DNA from: Maribacter aquivivus
GTDB taxonomy: Bacteria > Bacteroidota > Bacteroidia > Flavobacteriales > Flavobacteriaceae
Assembly: GCF_900142175.1 (NCBI RefSeq)
Contig: NZ_FQZX01000001.1
Span: 248,001 to 312,000, forward strand
DNA length: 64,000 bases
Reading direction: 5' to 3'
Shown here piece after piece: positions 17,947 through 29,235 of this stretch (position 1 is its first letter; each line of letters starts with the position of its first letter). Made by a program: the position numbers and the translations under genes. The notes beneath the pieces were generated by a model that was not told where the DNA came from, did no database searches, and worked only from the letters and a program-made list of their open reading frames with translations.

Positions 17947-19233
17947 ATGGAAAGCATACAAAGTATAAAACAACGTTTTGAAATTATTGGGCAAGACCCA
18001 AAACTGAACCGTGCCATTCAAAAAGCAATGCAAGTTGCGGCTACAGATATTTCAGTTTTGGTTACTGGTGAAAGTGGAGTTGGTAAAGAATCTATTCCAA
18101 AAATTATTCATTCGCTCTCCCATAGAAAACATGCAAAATATATTGCCGTAAACTGTGGCGCAATACCCGAAGGCACTATTGACAGTGAACTTTTTGGACA
18201 CGAAAAAGGTGCTTTTACAGGTGCTACACAAACTAGAAGCGGTTATTTCGAAGTCGCCGATGGCGGCACCATATTTTTAGATGAAGTAGGCGAATTACCG
18301 TTAACTACCCAAGTAAGACTTTTACGTGTGCTAGAAAATGGTGAATTTCTTAAAGTGGGATCATCTCAAGTTCAAAAAACAGATGTACGTATTGTTGCGG
18401 CAACGAATGTAAATATGTTCGAAGCAATCAAAAAAGAGCGTTTTCGAGAAGATCTTTATTATCGTTTAAGCACTGTAGAGATTAACATACCACCATTGCG
18501 TGAACGTCAAGATGACATTCACTTGTTATTTAGGAAATTTGCATCAGATTTCAGTCAGAAATATAAAATGCCTACCATTAGGTTAGATGACCATGCGGTA
18601 TCCTTATTAACAAAATACAGATGGCCTGGTAACATTCGTCAGTTAAGAAATATTGCAGAACAAGTTTCAGTTTTAGAGGAAAATAGAGCCATTACTGCTG
18701 CAACTTTAAATGGTTATATACCCAATAATACCACTACTAACTTACCTGCTGTTGTATCTAATTCTAAATCTGAAAACGATTTCAGTAACGAAAGAGAGAT
18801 TCTATACAAGGTATTGTTCGATATGAAAGGTGACCTTAACGATCTTAAAAAGTTGACGATGGAGTTGTTAAAAAACAACGACTCTGAGAAGGTTCAAAAG
18901 GACAATGAAAATTTAATACGTAAAATCTACGGTAATGATGATGAAGATGATGCAGATATCGACCATGACACTCAAGAAGAATCGCCAAGAAATCTTTTGC
19001 ATTTACCTGAACCTAAAAAAGAAGAGCCTTCTTTAATTCAAGAATCATACGAAGACAAATATCATTTTGCCGAAGAAATTCAAGAAGAAGAAACCCTATC
19101 TTTACAAGAGAAGGAAGTAGAATTGATCAAAAAATCTTTAGAACGTAACCGCGGAAAAAGAAAGGCTGCAGCAACAGAATTAGGTATTTCTGAACGAACG
19201 CTTTACCGTAAAATAAAACAGTACGACCTTTAA
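17947..19233 (+). CDS. Sigma-54-dependent activator lacking a sensor domain
   Basis: 428 residues. The AAA+ domain starts almost at the N-terminus: Walker A GESGVGKE at 41-48, the sigma-54-contacting loop GAFTGA at 88-93, Walker B FLDEVGE near 115, and the arginine-finger segment near RLSTVEINIPPLRERQDD. No receiver, GAF or PAS domain precedes it. A long acidic linker (about 255-385) leads to a Fis-type helix-turn-helix at the C-terminus (RKAAATELGISERTLYRKI). It should activate RNA polymerase bearing RpoN at unknown promoters. It lies between miaB and lptE with gaps of 20 and 6 bp, so it is part of the operon. Confidence 0.93.
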   Translation: MESIQSIKQRFEIIGQDPKLNRAIQKAMQVAATDISVLVTGESGVGKESIPKIIHSLSHRKHAKYIAVNCGAIPEGTIDSELFGHEKGAFTGATQTRSGYFEVADGGTIFLDEVGELPLTTQVRLLRVLENGEFLKVGSSQVQKTDVRIVAATNVNMFEAIKKERFREDLYYRLSTVEINIPPLRERQDDIHLLFRKFASDFSQKYKMPTIRLDDHAVSLLTKYRWPGNIRQLRNIAEQVSVLEENRAITAATLNGYIPNNTTTNLPAVVSNSKSENDFSNEREILYKVLFDMKGDLNDLKKLTMELLKNNDSEKVQKDNENLIRKIYGNDDEDDADIDHDTQEESPRNLLHLPEPKKEEPSLIQESYEDKYHFAEEIQEEETLSLQEKEVELIKKSLERNRGKRKAAATELGISERTLYRKIKQYDL

Positions 19234-19239
19234 TTTAAA

Positions 19240-19776
19240 ATGAATCCCATTTCAATGAGATACCTTAAAAAATCTATAATTTTCACATTACCCATCATCT
19301 TACTTTTAAGCTGCGTTGTATATAATTTTACCGGCGGTAATGTTGGCGAAGCCAAAACGTTTAAAGTCAATTATTTTCAAAACTATGCCACTCAGAGTCC
19401 CGGTTCTACATTTGAACCAGGCGTGGACAGGGATTTCACACTGGCGTTACAAGACAGAATATTAAATCAAACCAGTTTAGATCTTATTTCTTCTGGTAAT
19501 CCAGATTTATTATATGAAGGTGAAATAACTGAATATAAGATTTCACCTATGTCTGCAACCGCTGCGCAAACGGCTGCACAAAATAGACTTTCCGTACGTG
19601 TGAAAGTTCGTTTTTACAATCAATTAAAAGAAGATGCTGCTTTTGACCAAAGTTTTTCATTCTTTTACGATTATCCTGCAGACACACAACTAGCAAGCAT
19701 TAAGAGCGAAGCACACGAAATAATTTTCGAAAGGCTAACACAAGATATTTTCAACGCCTCATTGGCAGATTGGTAA
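19240..19776 (+). CDS. lptE: LptE-like LPS-assembly lipoprotein
   Basis: 178 residues. Signal with lipobox LLLSC (Cys25), then a small alpha/beta domain typical of LptE (LptE/RlpB, DUF4292-like region): KTFKVNYFQNYATQSPG, then LALQDRILNQTSLDL and YEGEITEYKISPM. LptE plugs and helps assemble the LptD barrel that inserts lipopolysaccharide in the outer membrane. A second start at Met6 (19255) is possible. It begins 6 bp after the sigma-54 activator and ends 5 bp before the TPR-like gene. LptC and LpxB occur elsewhere in the window, consistent with an LPS-bearing cell. Confidence 0.88.
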   Translation: MNPISMRYLKKSIIFTLPIILLLSCVVYNFTGGNVGEAKTFKVNYFQNYATQSPGSTFEPGVDRDFTLALQDRILNQTSLDLISSGNPDLLYEGEITEYKISPMSATAAQTAAQNRLSVRVKVRFYNQLKEDAAFDQSFSFFYDYPADTQLASIKSEAHEIIFERLTQDIFNASLADW

Positions 19777-19781
19777 CTAAA

Positions 19782-20900
19782 ATGAACGTTAAGGATTTTA
19801 CATATTTTCTAGAACACCCTACCAAAGTGGTAGAACCTATACATACAAAACACCTAGAAGATATTATTGCCGAATATCCTTATTTTCAAGCTGCACGTGC
19901 CTTACATCTAAAGGGATTAAAAAATTTAAACAGCTACAAGTACAACAAAGCATTGAAAGTAACTGCTGCCTACACTACAGACAGAGATGTACTTTTTGAG
20001 TTTATTACCTCTAAAGATTTTTTACAATATGATGGTAATATCTCAAAAGAGAATACTGTAATACTAGAAAGTAAAGAGGAAATCGTTGACATTGAAGAAG
20101 CTGAGAAAATTTCGGATTACAATCATATTGATATTGTTAAAGAGATTGAAGATGTCACTGAAATTGAAGCCGAAAACGAACCTGAAGATCAAATTTCAGA
20201 AGACGAAATTATAGAAATAGAAGAAAATGATTTTTCTATAAGCGAAACAGCTATAGCTTCTTTAATTATACCATCTGAAGACAAACCTTTACCACAAGAT
20301 GAACATGATGCCGACCAAATATTAGATCCAGAGTTATTTCAAACTAAAAACCCTGAAAATACCGAGGAAGAAGATGCCCTTGACATAGGTAAGCCTTTAA
20401 CTTTCGATGCCAAAGAAAAATATTCTTTTTCCGAATGGTTAAGTCTCGCATCTAAAAAACCACTAGAAGAGCCAGAAGAAAATATTGCTGAAATTCAAGA
20501 AGAAGAAATTATTGAGCAAGAGCCAGAGGTAAGAGAAAGTAATATTAAAAAGACGGTACAAAAGGTAAACGAACTCAAAATTACTCCAAAACCTATTAGA
20601 AAACCTAAGGTTAAAAGTGAGGCAATTAAAAAGAAATACGACCGTATAGATAAGTTCATTGCCTCTAATCCTAAAATAGTGCCCACTGAACAAAATACCG
20701 TTATTGACATTTCAAAGTCCTCTAGAATTGACCATAACGAGCTGATGACAGAGACTTTAGCGAGAGTTTATCTAGAGCAAAAAAAGTATAAAAATGCAAT
20801 TCAGGCTTACAAAATTTTAATTTTGAAATATCCAGAAAAAAGTAGTTTCTTTGCAGACCGAATTAAAGCGGTAGAAAAATTACGAAAAGATAATAAATAA
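19782..20900 (+). CDS. Acidic protein with C-terminal TPR, unknown function
   Basis: 372 residues from the ATG at 19782; a TTG at 19770 that would overlap lptE is rejected. No signal peptide. A conserved N-terminal region contains YPYFQAARALHLKGLKN. A long Glu/Asp-rich segment of low complexity spans about 90-270. The C-terminal TPR pair is visible in ARVYLEQKKYKNAIQAYKIL and the following helix. This gene is usual between lptE and secG in Flavobacteriaceae. The acidic region and TPR suggest a cytoplasmic scaffold, but no function is established. Confidence 0.85.
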   Translation: MNVKDFTYFLEHPTKVVEPIHTKHLEDIIAEYPYFQAARALHLKGLKNLNSYKYNKALKVTAAYTTDRDVLFEFITSKDFLQYDGNISKENTVILESKEEIVDIEEAEKISDYNHIDIVKEIEDVTEIEAENEPEDQISEDEIIEIEENDFSISETAIASLIIPSEDKPLPQDEHDADQILDPELFQTKNPENTEEEDALDIGKPLTFDAKEKYSFSEWLSLASKKPLEEPEENIAEIQEEEIIEQEPEVRESNIKKTVQKVNELKITPKPIRKPKVKSEAIKKKYDRIDKFIASNPKIVPTEQNTVIDISKSSRIDHNELMTETLARVYLEQKKYKNAIQAYKILILKYPEKSSFFADRIKAVEKLRKDNK

Positions 20901-20906
20901 TTAATA

Positions 20907-21260
20907 ATGAGTACATTTTCAATTTTCCTAATACTTATCATTGTCGTTTGCCTATTGTTAATATTAGTGATCATGGTACAGAATCCAAAAGGTGGTGGAC
21001 TTTCTTCTTCTTTTGGTGGAGGAGGTAACCAAGTTGTTGGTGGAGTTAAAAAAACAGGTGACTTTTTAGATAAAAGTACGTGGACTCTAGCAGGTTTATT
21101 AATAGTTTTAATCTTAGCATCTAATGTTGCCCTTAAAGGTAATTATGGTGATGCAGATTCAAAATTATTACAAGGTGATGATATCGAAACTGTAGTGCCA
21201 GAAACACTACCAGAAACTGTAACACCACCCGTAACTAACGATGAAACACCTTCAGAATAG
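20907..21260 (+). CDS. secG: Preprotein translocase subunit SecG
   Basis: 117 residues with two transmembrane helices (about 4-24 and 56-78). Between them is the SecG signature: MVQNPKGGGLSSSFGGG. The C-terminal acidic, Pro/Thr-rich tail is typical of Bacteroidota SecG. SecG assists SecYE in protein export across the inner membrane. It is followed by a rho-independent terminator at 21289-21319, which ends the miaB-lptE-secG run before groES. Confidence 0.95.
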   Translation: MSTFSIFLILIIVVCLLLILVIMVQNPKGGGLSSSFGGGGNQVVGGVKKTGDFLDKSTWTLAGLLIVLILASNVALKGNYGDADSKLLQGDDIETVVPETLPETVTPPVTNDETPSE

Positions 21261-21288
21261 TTTATAAAATTATTACTACATAATATTT

Positions 21289-21319
21289 AAATGCCAGCTT
21301 GTCATAAGCTGGCATTTTT
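21289..21319 (+). terminator. Terminator after secG
   Basis: A 12-bp perfect stem (21289-21300 and 21306-21317) with a 5-nt loop and a run of five T at its 3' side. Confidence 0.85.
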
Positions 21320-21328
21320 CGTTTACAA

Positions 21329-21361
21329 TTTGTCAGTAAATAGGCAATGGCATAATTTCTG
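21329..21361 (+). promoter_or_regulatory. Candidate groESL promoter
   Basis: TTTG at 21329-21332, a 20-bp spacer, then TAATTTCTG, an imperfect TAnnTTTG. It falls between the secG terminator and groES, 48 bp before the start codon. No CIRCE inverted repeat is visible near it. Confidence 0.35.
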
Positions 21362-21408
21362 CCTTTACATTACCACGAAACTAAAAATCAATTTAAAAAT
21401 TAATAATT

Positions 21409-21687
21409 ATGGCTAAAGTTAATATCAAACCATTGGCAGACCGAGTTCTTATCGAGCCAATGGCAGCTGAAACTAAGACTGCGTCTGGACTTTATATTCC
21501 TGATACTGCAAAAGAGAAACCACAGAAAGGTAAAGTTGTAGCCGTGGGTCCTGGAACAAAAGATGACAGTGTTACCGTTAAAGTTGGTGATACCGTTCTT
21601 TACGGAAAATATGCCGGAACTGAATTGAAGTTAGAAGGTTCAGATTACTTGATGATGAGAGAAAGTGATATTCTTGCTATAATCTAA
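21409..21687 (+). CDS. groES: Co-chaperonin GroES
   Basis: 92 residues, the standard GroES length. It opens with [13 protein letters not shown], has the mobile loop ([19 protein letters not shown]) and the VVAVGPG strand, and ends with the [11 protein letters not shown] segment. GroES forms the heptameric lid on GroEL in the cytoplasm. It precedes groEL by 119 bp, a rather wide gap for this pair. No gene is seen in the gap. Confidence 0.98.
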   Translation: MAKVNIKPLADRVLIEPMAAETKTASGLYIPDTAKEKPQKGKVVAVGPGTKDDSVTVKVGDTVLYGKYAGTELKLEGSDYLMMRESDILAII

Positions 21688-21788
21688 AAATAGCAATTGG
21701 CTGTTGACTCTTAGTCATTAGCCTTTGAATTTTCATTTAAAAAAATTAATAATTTTCTTGACTTTATGCCCAGTGCAAAAAGTCATAA

Positions 21789-23438
<1,650 letters not shown>

Positions 23439-23491
23439 TGGCGAGCCGCCACTGGCAATTATTTGCTTGTTCGCGGGCACACATTATTTTT

Positions 23492-23528
23492 AAAGCTGCA
23501 CTTGAAATTTTCAAGTGCAGCTTTTTTT
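23492..23528 (+). terminator. Terminator after groEL
   Basis: Stem of 12-14 bp (core arms 23494-23505 and 23511-23522), 5-nt loop, then a T run to 23528. Confidence 0.9.
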
Positions 23529-23546
23529 TGTACTACTACCAACAAA

Positions 23547-23580
23547 AAAACCACCTTCTTTATTTACAGAAGGTGGTTTT
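23547..23580 (-). terminator. Bidirectional hairpin, probable terminator of the microprotein gene
   Basis: A 13-bp perfect stem (23547-23559 and 23568-23580) with an 8-nt loop. A-rich and T-rich flanks on both sides allow termination in either direction. It is 41 bp past the stop of the Lys/Ala-rich microprotein gene. Confidence 0.75.
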
Positions 23581-23620
23581 ATCGTCCAAACGGTATTGCC
23601 TTCTAAAGGCAATAACTTAA

Positions 23621-23719
23621 CTACTTCTTTTTAGGAGCAGCTTTTGGAGCAGCCTTTTTTCCAGCTTTTGCCGGAGAAGGTTTTGCAGCTGGTTTCCCTG
23701 CTGATTTTGCTTGTGCCAT
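23621..23719 (-). CDS. Lys/Ala/Pro-rich 32-residue microprotein
   Basis: A 33-codon frame from the ATG at 23719 to TAG at 23621. The product has only Ala, Lys, Pro, Gly, Ser, Gln and Met: MAQAKSAGKPAAKPSPAKAG, then GKKAAPKAAPKKK-type repeats. It has no acidic residues and about nine lysines. The composition resembles the C-terminal tail of histone H1 or HC1-like bacterial nucleoid proteins. A dedicated hairpin terminator follows, and a 13-bp palindrome lies upstream, so the locus looks like a real gene between groEL and the copper cluster. Function unknown; binding to DNA or RNA is an inference from charge alone. Confidence 0.65.
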   Translation of the reverse strand: MAQAKSAGKPAAKPSPAKAGKKAAPKAAPKKK

Positions 23720-23770
23720 TGGTATAGAATTTAAAATAAATCTATAGCTAATGTATTTCAGATTTTGATT

Positions 23771-23783
23771 CGTGATTATCACG
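23771..23783. promoter_or_regulatory. 13-bp palindrome upstream of the microprotein gene
   Basis: CGTGATTATCACG, perfect 6-1-6 dyad, centred about 58 bp upstream of the microprotein ATG and between it and the HMA gene. It could be an operator half-site pair; no matching second copy was noticed. Confidence 0.4.
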
Positions 23784-23856
23784 TTGGCAAAAAATTAACT
23801 AAAATTTGTTCACCGATTTTCAACTCGAAATAACACTCAAATAAAAGCACTTATTA

Positions 23857-24222
23857 CTACTTATTCTCATGATGTTTACCATCATCAGAATTATCTTCTC
23901 TATACAAACAACATGGGTGAACGCTATTATAAGCTTCATCTGTTGCCTTCAATTCTTTAGTGTCATGACCTACTGCAACTATTGCTGTTTTAATCTTCAT
24001 GGCATCGGTTTTACGCTCATCCATAATTATAGCTAATTGATGCGTTGGTATATCCCAATTTGCATATTTTACACCTTTTACATTAAGTGCAGCTTCTTCT
24101 ATACGCTCTTTACACATGGCACATCTACCATTAACGTCAAAAGTCATTTTCTTATTCTTGTCTTGCGCATAGGTTACTACAGCTATTAGCATCATTGCTA
24201 TTGATAAAATCGTTGCTTTCAT
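23857..24222 (-). CDS. Secreted heavy-metal-associated (HMA) protein
   Basis: 121 residues. Signal peptide at about 1-19 (ending TYA-Q), then an HMA ferredoxin-like domain with the metal-binding CAMC at 34-37 (MTFDVNGRCAMCKERIEEA). After the domain there is a second cysteine pair in HPCC (102-105) and a His-containing tail (KHHENK). It should bind a soft metal, probably Cu(I), in the periplasm and pass it on. It is the last gene of the CopA-TonB receptor-HMA run, 21 bp after the receptor gene, which supports a shared copper role. Confidence 0.88.
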   Translation of the reverse strand: MKATILSIAMMLIAVVTYAQDKNKKMTFDVNGRCAMCKERIEEAALNVKGVKYANWDIPTHQLAIIMDERKTDAMKIKTAIVAVGHDTKELKATDEAYNSVHPCCLYREDNSDDGKHHENK

Positions 24223-24243
24223 ATTTTTTATATTAATCGTTAA

Positions 24244-26508
24244 TTATTGAATTTTAAATCTGAATCCGCCATAGAACATTCTCCCCATAATTGGCGCATA
24301 TACTATGGTTGTATCAAAATTGGGACCAAAAGGGTCATTTGCACCTAAAACCGGATTATTTTGTTGCTCTCCCGTTAAATTCTCACCACCAATATATAAC
24401 TCTATGGTATTAGAAAACACCTTGGTTATTTGTGCATTCATTAAATTATAGGGTGATGAATATTTGCCTAATTGATACGCCGGCTCATTAACACTAGTAT
24501 CTGGCAATCTCATTTTACCTAAAGCATGCAAGGTATAATCGAACTTCCATTTTGCACCATTTTCTTTTGCTTCGGTTTCATACCCTAAATTAGCAAAAAA
24601 ACGGTTTTGAGCCAATAAGGGTTTTTGTAAATTTCCAGTGTTATAATCTGTTGACACATCATAAAACTTATATGATGTTCTAAAATTTAAACGGGTTAAT
24701 AGCTCGTAATTAACCTCAACTTGAAAACTCTTAGCGCTACTGTCCCCATCTAAATTATAAAAAGAAACCTCTTGTGGATTTTCCCAATCCACCACTACCT
24801 GATTTTCAAAATCGGTGATGTAATAATCCAGCGAAATATCTCCTTTCTTACTTAAAAAATTGAATCCCTGCAAAAAGCTTACTCCGTAATTCCATGCATC
24901 TTCAGGATCCAAGCCATACACCTTACCACCTGTATCATTTATATTAATTTGCCTAGCAGATGCAAACAACTGCTGATTCTCTGCAAATATATTTGCCGCT
25001 CTTTTACCTCTACCAAATGAGCCTCTTAGACTACCTTTTTCCCAAGGAGTATAGCGAATATGAAATCTTGGCGTCACAAAAGTACCTAACCTATTATGGT
25101 TATCTACCCGTAAACCAGCCGTAAGACTTACTTTTTCTAGATTCTCATAGCTATATTCAAAAAATGCCCCTACAGATGTGTCATCTCTAGAATAATCTGT
25201 TGCCGTAACCATTTCATCATAACCATCATAAGCAAAGGTAATTCCGGTTTTAAACTTATTTCTGGTATCGCCGATTATAGAATTGAAAAGCAAATTACTA
25301 TACAAACTTTCATGATTAATATCATAGGTTCTAAATCCGAAATAGGAATCTTGTTTATGCAAACTGTATGATGTTTGAAAACCTATACTCTGAAAGGGCA
25401 ATTCAGGAAAAACATAACCCAGTTTCAATGAAGTATCGAACCTACGCGTATTAATTTCACTTCCCCACACTTCGGCTCCGCTAAGTGACCCATTGGCTCC
25501 GTCTACTCTATCTGTATCAGGATTAAAATCTACTTGCCCAACTTGTTTTTCATCATTTAAAAAACGAACATTAAAAAAACTGACCCATCCCTTTTCTGCA
25601 TCTTGGTACTGCCAACGGTTCATTACATTAATTTGATCCGCCAAAGGAGCATCTAAAAATCCGTCTTCATTATTATCTTCTTTTTGTGTCCGCTTGTTTC
25701 CATGAATATACAACCCTGTACTCCACTTGTCAGTTAACTTTCTATTGAAGTGGGTGTTCAACTCATAACGCCCGTTTTGGTTTGCGTAACCGTTCACAAA
25801 TACAGCATTATCAGTCAATGGTTTTACCAACTCGGTATTAATCTGACCCGATATACTTTCATAGCCATTTACAACACTACCTGCACCTTTAGTTATTTGA
25901 ATACTCTCTATCCAAGTACCTGGTGTAAACGTTAATCCGTATGCTTGTGATGCCCCACGAACCATAGGAATATTCTCTTGGGTTATCAATAAATACGGAC
26001 TAGTTAAACCCAACATCTGTATTTGTTTGGTACCCGTTAACCCATCAGACAAATTCACATCAATAGACGGATTCGTTTCAAAACTCTCAGCCAAATTACA
26101 ACAAGCAGCCTTCAATAATTCAGCGCTATTGACTGTAATGACATTTTGCGGACTGAAATAGGTTTTTTGAATAGCATCTCGCTCTTGCTGCACCACAACC
26201 TCATCTAATTCATTAGATGGTTTTAAACTTACACGAATTGTCTTAGGTTCATTTATAGTTAATGTATCAGTTTCAAAACCGACATAACTAATTATTAATT
26301 TATTGAATTCTTTGTCAAACGGAATTGAAAATTTACCGTCAAAATCTGTCACTACTCCCGTTTGGGAATCTTGCCAATAGACATTTGCACCCGAAAGTGT
26401 CAACGCATTAGACCCTTCAGAATCCAAAACCACCCCTTCTACCTTTTCTTGAGAAAAAGCAAACCACGGCAACATGGTTATTATTGTTAGTATTATATAT
26501 TTATTCAT
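24244..26508 (-). CDS. TonB-dependent receptor in copper cluster
   Basis: 754 residues. Signal peptide at 1-19, then a CarboxypepD_reg-like domain at about 22-98 (VEGVVLDSEG, FDGKFSIPF). A TonB-box-like LDEVVV lies at 101-106. The plug carries a conspicuous Cys pair at 136-137 (LLKAACCNLAESF), and a long beta-barrel ends in MFYGGFRFKIQ with terminal aromatic/charged alternation. It is an outer-membrane active transporter. The cargo is not known from sequence, but it lies 21 bp after copA and 21 bp before the HMA gene, so a copper species is the best guess. Confidence 0.93.
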   Translation of the reverse strand: MNKYIILTIITMLPWFAFSQEKVEGVVLDSEGSNALTLSGANVYWQDSQTGVVTDFDGKFSIPFDKEFNKLIISYVGFETDTLTINEPKTIRVSLKPSNELDEVVVQQERDAIQKTYFSPQNVITVNSAELLKAACCNLAESFETNPSIDVNLSDGLTGTKQIQMLGLTSPYLLITQENIPMVRGASQAYGLTFTPGTWIESIQITKGAGSVVNGYESISGQINTELVKPLTDNAVFVNGYANQNGRYELNTHFNRKLTDKWSTGLYIHGNKRTQKEDNNEDGFLDAPLADQINVMNRWQYQDAEKGWVSFFNVRFLNDEKQVGQVDFNPDTDRVDGANGSLSGAEVWGSEINTRRFDTSLKLGYVFPELPFQSIGFQTSYSLHKQDSYFGFRTYDINHESLYSNLLFNSIIGDTRNKFKTGITFAYDGYDEMVTATDYSRDDTSVGAFFEYSYENLEKVSLTAGLRVDNHNRLGTFVTPRFHIRYTPWEKGSLRGSFGRGKRAANIFAENQQLFASARQININDTGGKVYGLDPEDAWNYGVSFLQGFNFLSKKGDISLDYYITDFENQVVVDWENPQEVSFYNLDGDSSAKSFQVEVNYELLTRLNFRTSYKFYDVSTDYNTGNLQKPLLAQNRFFANLGYETEAKENGAKWKFDYTLHALGKMRLPDTSVNEPAYQLGKYSSPYNLMNAQITKVFSNTIELYIGGENLTGEQQNNPVLGANDPFGPNFDTTIVYAPIMGRMFYGGFRFKIQ

Positions 26509-26529
26509 TTAATTTTTTATTCAATTTGA

Positions 26530-29022
26530 TTAATCAATTTTTGCTGCTCGTAATCGTAATGCATTAGCAATTACCGAAACAGAACTAAAACTCATTGCTA
26601 AAGCGGCAATCATAGGTGAAAGTAACAATCCAAAAAATGGATATAAAACTCCCGCTGCAATAGGAATACCAACGGTATTATAAATCAGTGCAAAAAATAA
26701 GTTTTGCTTGATATTTTTCATCACCGCCTTACTTAGGTTGTGTGCTTTTACAATACCATGTAAGTCACCTTTAACTAACGTAATAGTAGCACTTTCAATG
26801 GCTACATCCGTACCAGTTCCCATCGCAATACCCACATCACTTTTTGCTAATGCAGGCGCGTCATTTATACCATCGCCAGCAACAGCTACTTTTTTACCCT
26901 CAGACTGTAAACGCTCCACTTCTGCCAGCTTGTCTTGAGGAAGCATTCCCGCTTTAAAATCCGCCAAGTTCAACTGATCCGCTACAGCCTTTGCCGTATC
27001 ATAATTATCACCTGTTAACATGATTACCGAAATACCAGAATTCTGAAGTGCTTCAATTGCCTTTTTACTAGTCTCTTTAATCTGATCACCAATAGCCACA
27101 AAACCTACAGCATTGCCATCGATTGCCACATAAGAAACCGTTTTACCTTGCTTTTGATGCGCAGCTATTACGACCTGTAAATTTTCAGGAACATCCACTT
27201 TAGCCTCTCCCATCATCTTATCATTTCCTAAAACAACAGCTTCTCCATTAATTTTACCAGAAACACCCATACCTGTGACAGAATTGAAATCATCAACTTT
27301 CAATATATCTACATTTTTAGATTTTCCGTAATTAACGATGGCATCTGCCAATGGGTGCTCACTTAACTGGTTTAGAGAAACAATATACTGCAGCACCTTT
27401 TTAGAATCAATTTCTGCAATACTTCCTACCTTTTCTACCGATGGCTTCCCTTCAGTTATAGTTCCTGTTTTATCTACAATTAACGTATCAATTTTATCCA
27501 TACGCTCCAGCGCTTCTGCATTTTTTATCAACACACCAGATTGCGCTCCTTTGCCCACACCTACCATAACAGACATGGGTGTCGCCAAACCTAAGGCACA
27601 GGGACAAGCAATAATCAATACCGCAATAGCATTCACCAACGCATATACATAAGCTGGTTCTGGACCAAAAATGACCCAGACTATAAAGGTTACAATAGAA
27701 ATAAAGACAACAGCCGGTACAAAATAACTAGATATTTTATCTGCAAGTTTCTGAATAGGCGCCTGGCTACGACTAGCCTTATTCACCATATCAATGATTT
27801 GAGACAACAATGTATCCGCCCCTACTTTCTCTGCGGTCATTATAAAAGAACCCTTACCATTTATAGTACCTGAACTTATTATATCGCCAACTACTTTTTG
27901 AACCGGAACAGGCTCACCCGTAATCATAGATTCATCGACCGTGCTTTCACCTTCATAAATACTACCATCTACAGGTATTTTATCGCCTGGTTTTACACGA
28001 AGCAAATCTCCTCTTGAAATCTGATCTATGGAAATGCTCACTTCTTTACCGTCTACAATTTTAATAGCTTTATTAGGCGCTAATTTCAACAGTTCTTTTA
28101 CCGCAGAATTCGTTTTACTATGTGCACGGGCTTCTAATAACTGACCAAATAGCACTAAAGTCAAAATTACCGTAGCAGCTTCGAAATAAACATGAACAGT
28201 ACCTTGATCAGTTTTAAATTGCGGCGGAAAAAAATTAGGCACCAAAATAGCAAATACACTAAACAACCACGCCACACCTGCACCAATACCAATTAATGTA
28301 AACATGTTTAAATTCCATGTTTTAACAGAACGATAGGCACGTTCAAAAAACATCCACGTTGCATAAAATACCACAGGAATTGACAATGCGAATTGTACCC
28401 AATTCCAATATTTTAAACTCAAAATATTCTGAAGCGGATTATTAGGTATCATATCTGACATTGCAATAAGAAAGATTGGCAACGTAAACCCAACTGCTAT
28501 TTTAAACTTATTAAGCAGTTTCTTATAACTTTTTTCTTCGGCTGAAATATCTGCTTGCTTCGGAACTAGATCCATACCACAAATTGGGCAATCGCCAGGC
28601 TCATCGCTAATTACCTCAGGATGCATTGGACACGTATACTCTTGACCTTTATTCGTTGTAGCACTCACCTCTTCCACCAAATCCATACCACAAACCGGGC
28701 AGTCGCCAGGTGCTGTATATGTTTTTTCTCCTTCGCAATGCATGGGGCAATAAAAAGTACCATTGCCATTCTCAACCGTTTTTGATTTTGTAGACTCATG
28801 TACATGAGCACCAAGTTCATGGATAGAATAATGCCCACCGTCAGCTTCCATAGCCATCTGCAAAGTTTTTAAGGAAATCTCCTTATCCATTTCCAAAATC
28901 GCTTCTGCCTTTTCTAAATTAACCGTAGCGTTCGTTACTCCACTAATTTTTGCCAAGGTCTGCTCGACATGGCCTCTGCAGCCATTGCAGGTCATACCAA
29001 CTATTGTATATGTATGTTTCAT
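26530..29022 (-). CDS. copA: Copper-translocating P1B-type ATPase
   Basis: 830 residues. An N-terminal HMA domain (CNGC at 12-15) precedes two short Cys/Met/His metal-binding modules of the YCPMHP...CPxCGMDL type (about 91-116 and 130-154). Then comes the P1B ATPase core: TGE at 368-370, the CPC ion-binding motif at 473-475, phosphorylation site DKTGT at 517-521, SEHPLADAI and [10 protein letters not shown]. The CPC plus the HMA domain indicates Cu(I)/Ag(I) export from the cytoplasm. The tandem heavy-metal-binding modules resemble those in CusA/CopA-type proteins of Bacteroidota. It leads a three-gene run with the TonB receptor and HMA protein. Confidence 0.95.
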   Translation of the reverse strand: MKHTYTIVGMTCNGCRGHVEQTLAKISGVTNATVNLEKAEAILEMDKEISLKTLQMAMEADGGHYSIHELGAHVHESTKSKTVENGNGTFYCPMHCEGEKTYTAPGDCPVCGMDLVEEVSATTNKGQEYTCPMHPEVISDEPGDCPICGMDLVPKQADISAEEKSYKKLLNKFKIAVGFTLPIFLIAMSDMIPNNPLQNILSLKYWNWVQFALSIPVVFYATWMFFERAYRSVKTWNLNMFTLIGIGAGVAWLFSVFAILVPNFFPPQFKTDQGTVHVYFEAATVILTLVLFGQLLEARAHSKTNSAVKELLKLAPNKAIKIVDGKEVSISIDQISRGDLLRVKPGDKIPVDGSIYEGESTVDESMITGEPVPVQKVVGDIISSGTINGKGSFIMTAEKVGADTLLSQIIDMVNKASRSQAPIQKLADKISSYFVPAVVFISIVTFIVWVIFGPEPAYVYALVNAIAVLIIACPCALGLATPMSVMVGVGKGAQSGVLIKNAEALERMDKIDTLIVDKTGTITEGKPSVEKVGSIAEIDSKKVLQYIVSLNQLSEHPLADAIVNYGKSKNVDILKVDDFNSVTGMGVSGKINGEAVVLGNDKMMGEAKVDVPENLQVVIAAHQKQGKTVSYVAIDGNAVGFVAIGDQIKETSKKAIEALQNSGISVIMLTGDNYDTAKAVADQLNLADFKAGMLPQDKLAEVERLQSEGKKVAVAGDGINDAPALAKSDVGIAMGTGTDVAIESATITLVKGDLHGIVKAHNLSKAVMKNIKQNLFFALIYNTVGIPIAAGVLYPFFGLLLSPMIAALAMSFSSVSVIANALRLRAAKID

Positions 29023-29235
29023 AATGAGATTATGATTTCTTTCAGTTATTACAAACTGCTTCTACTATTTAAACTAATCGTATTCCTTAAACTTTTAAAA
29101 AACCTACCCAAAAAGCGAAAACATCTGAGTATTTGGCAGATTTGCTTTAGAGTACAGTAAAAGAAAAAGGTAAATAGTTAAAAGTAGTACTTGATTACAC
29201 TGTATTTGCGAACTAACGCTTATCATCAATTCAAA

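Noticed and set aside
23453..23467. TGGCAATTATTTGCT after groEL as a sigma-54 promoter
   Set aside because: The GG to GC spacing is 9 instead of 10 and it leads straight into a terminator.
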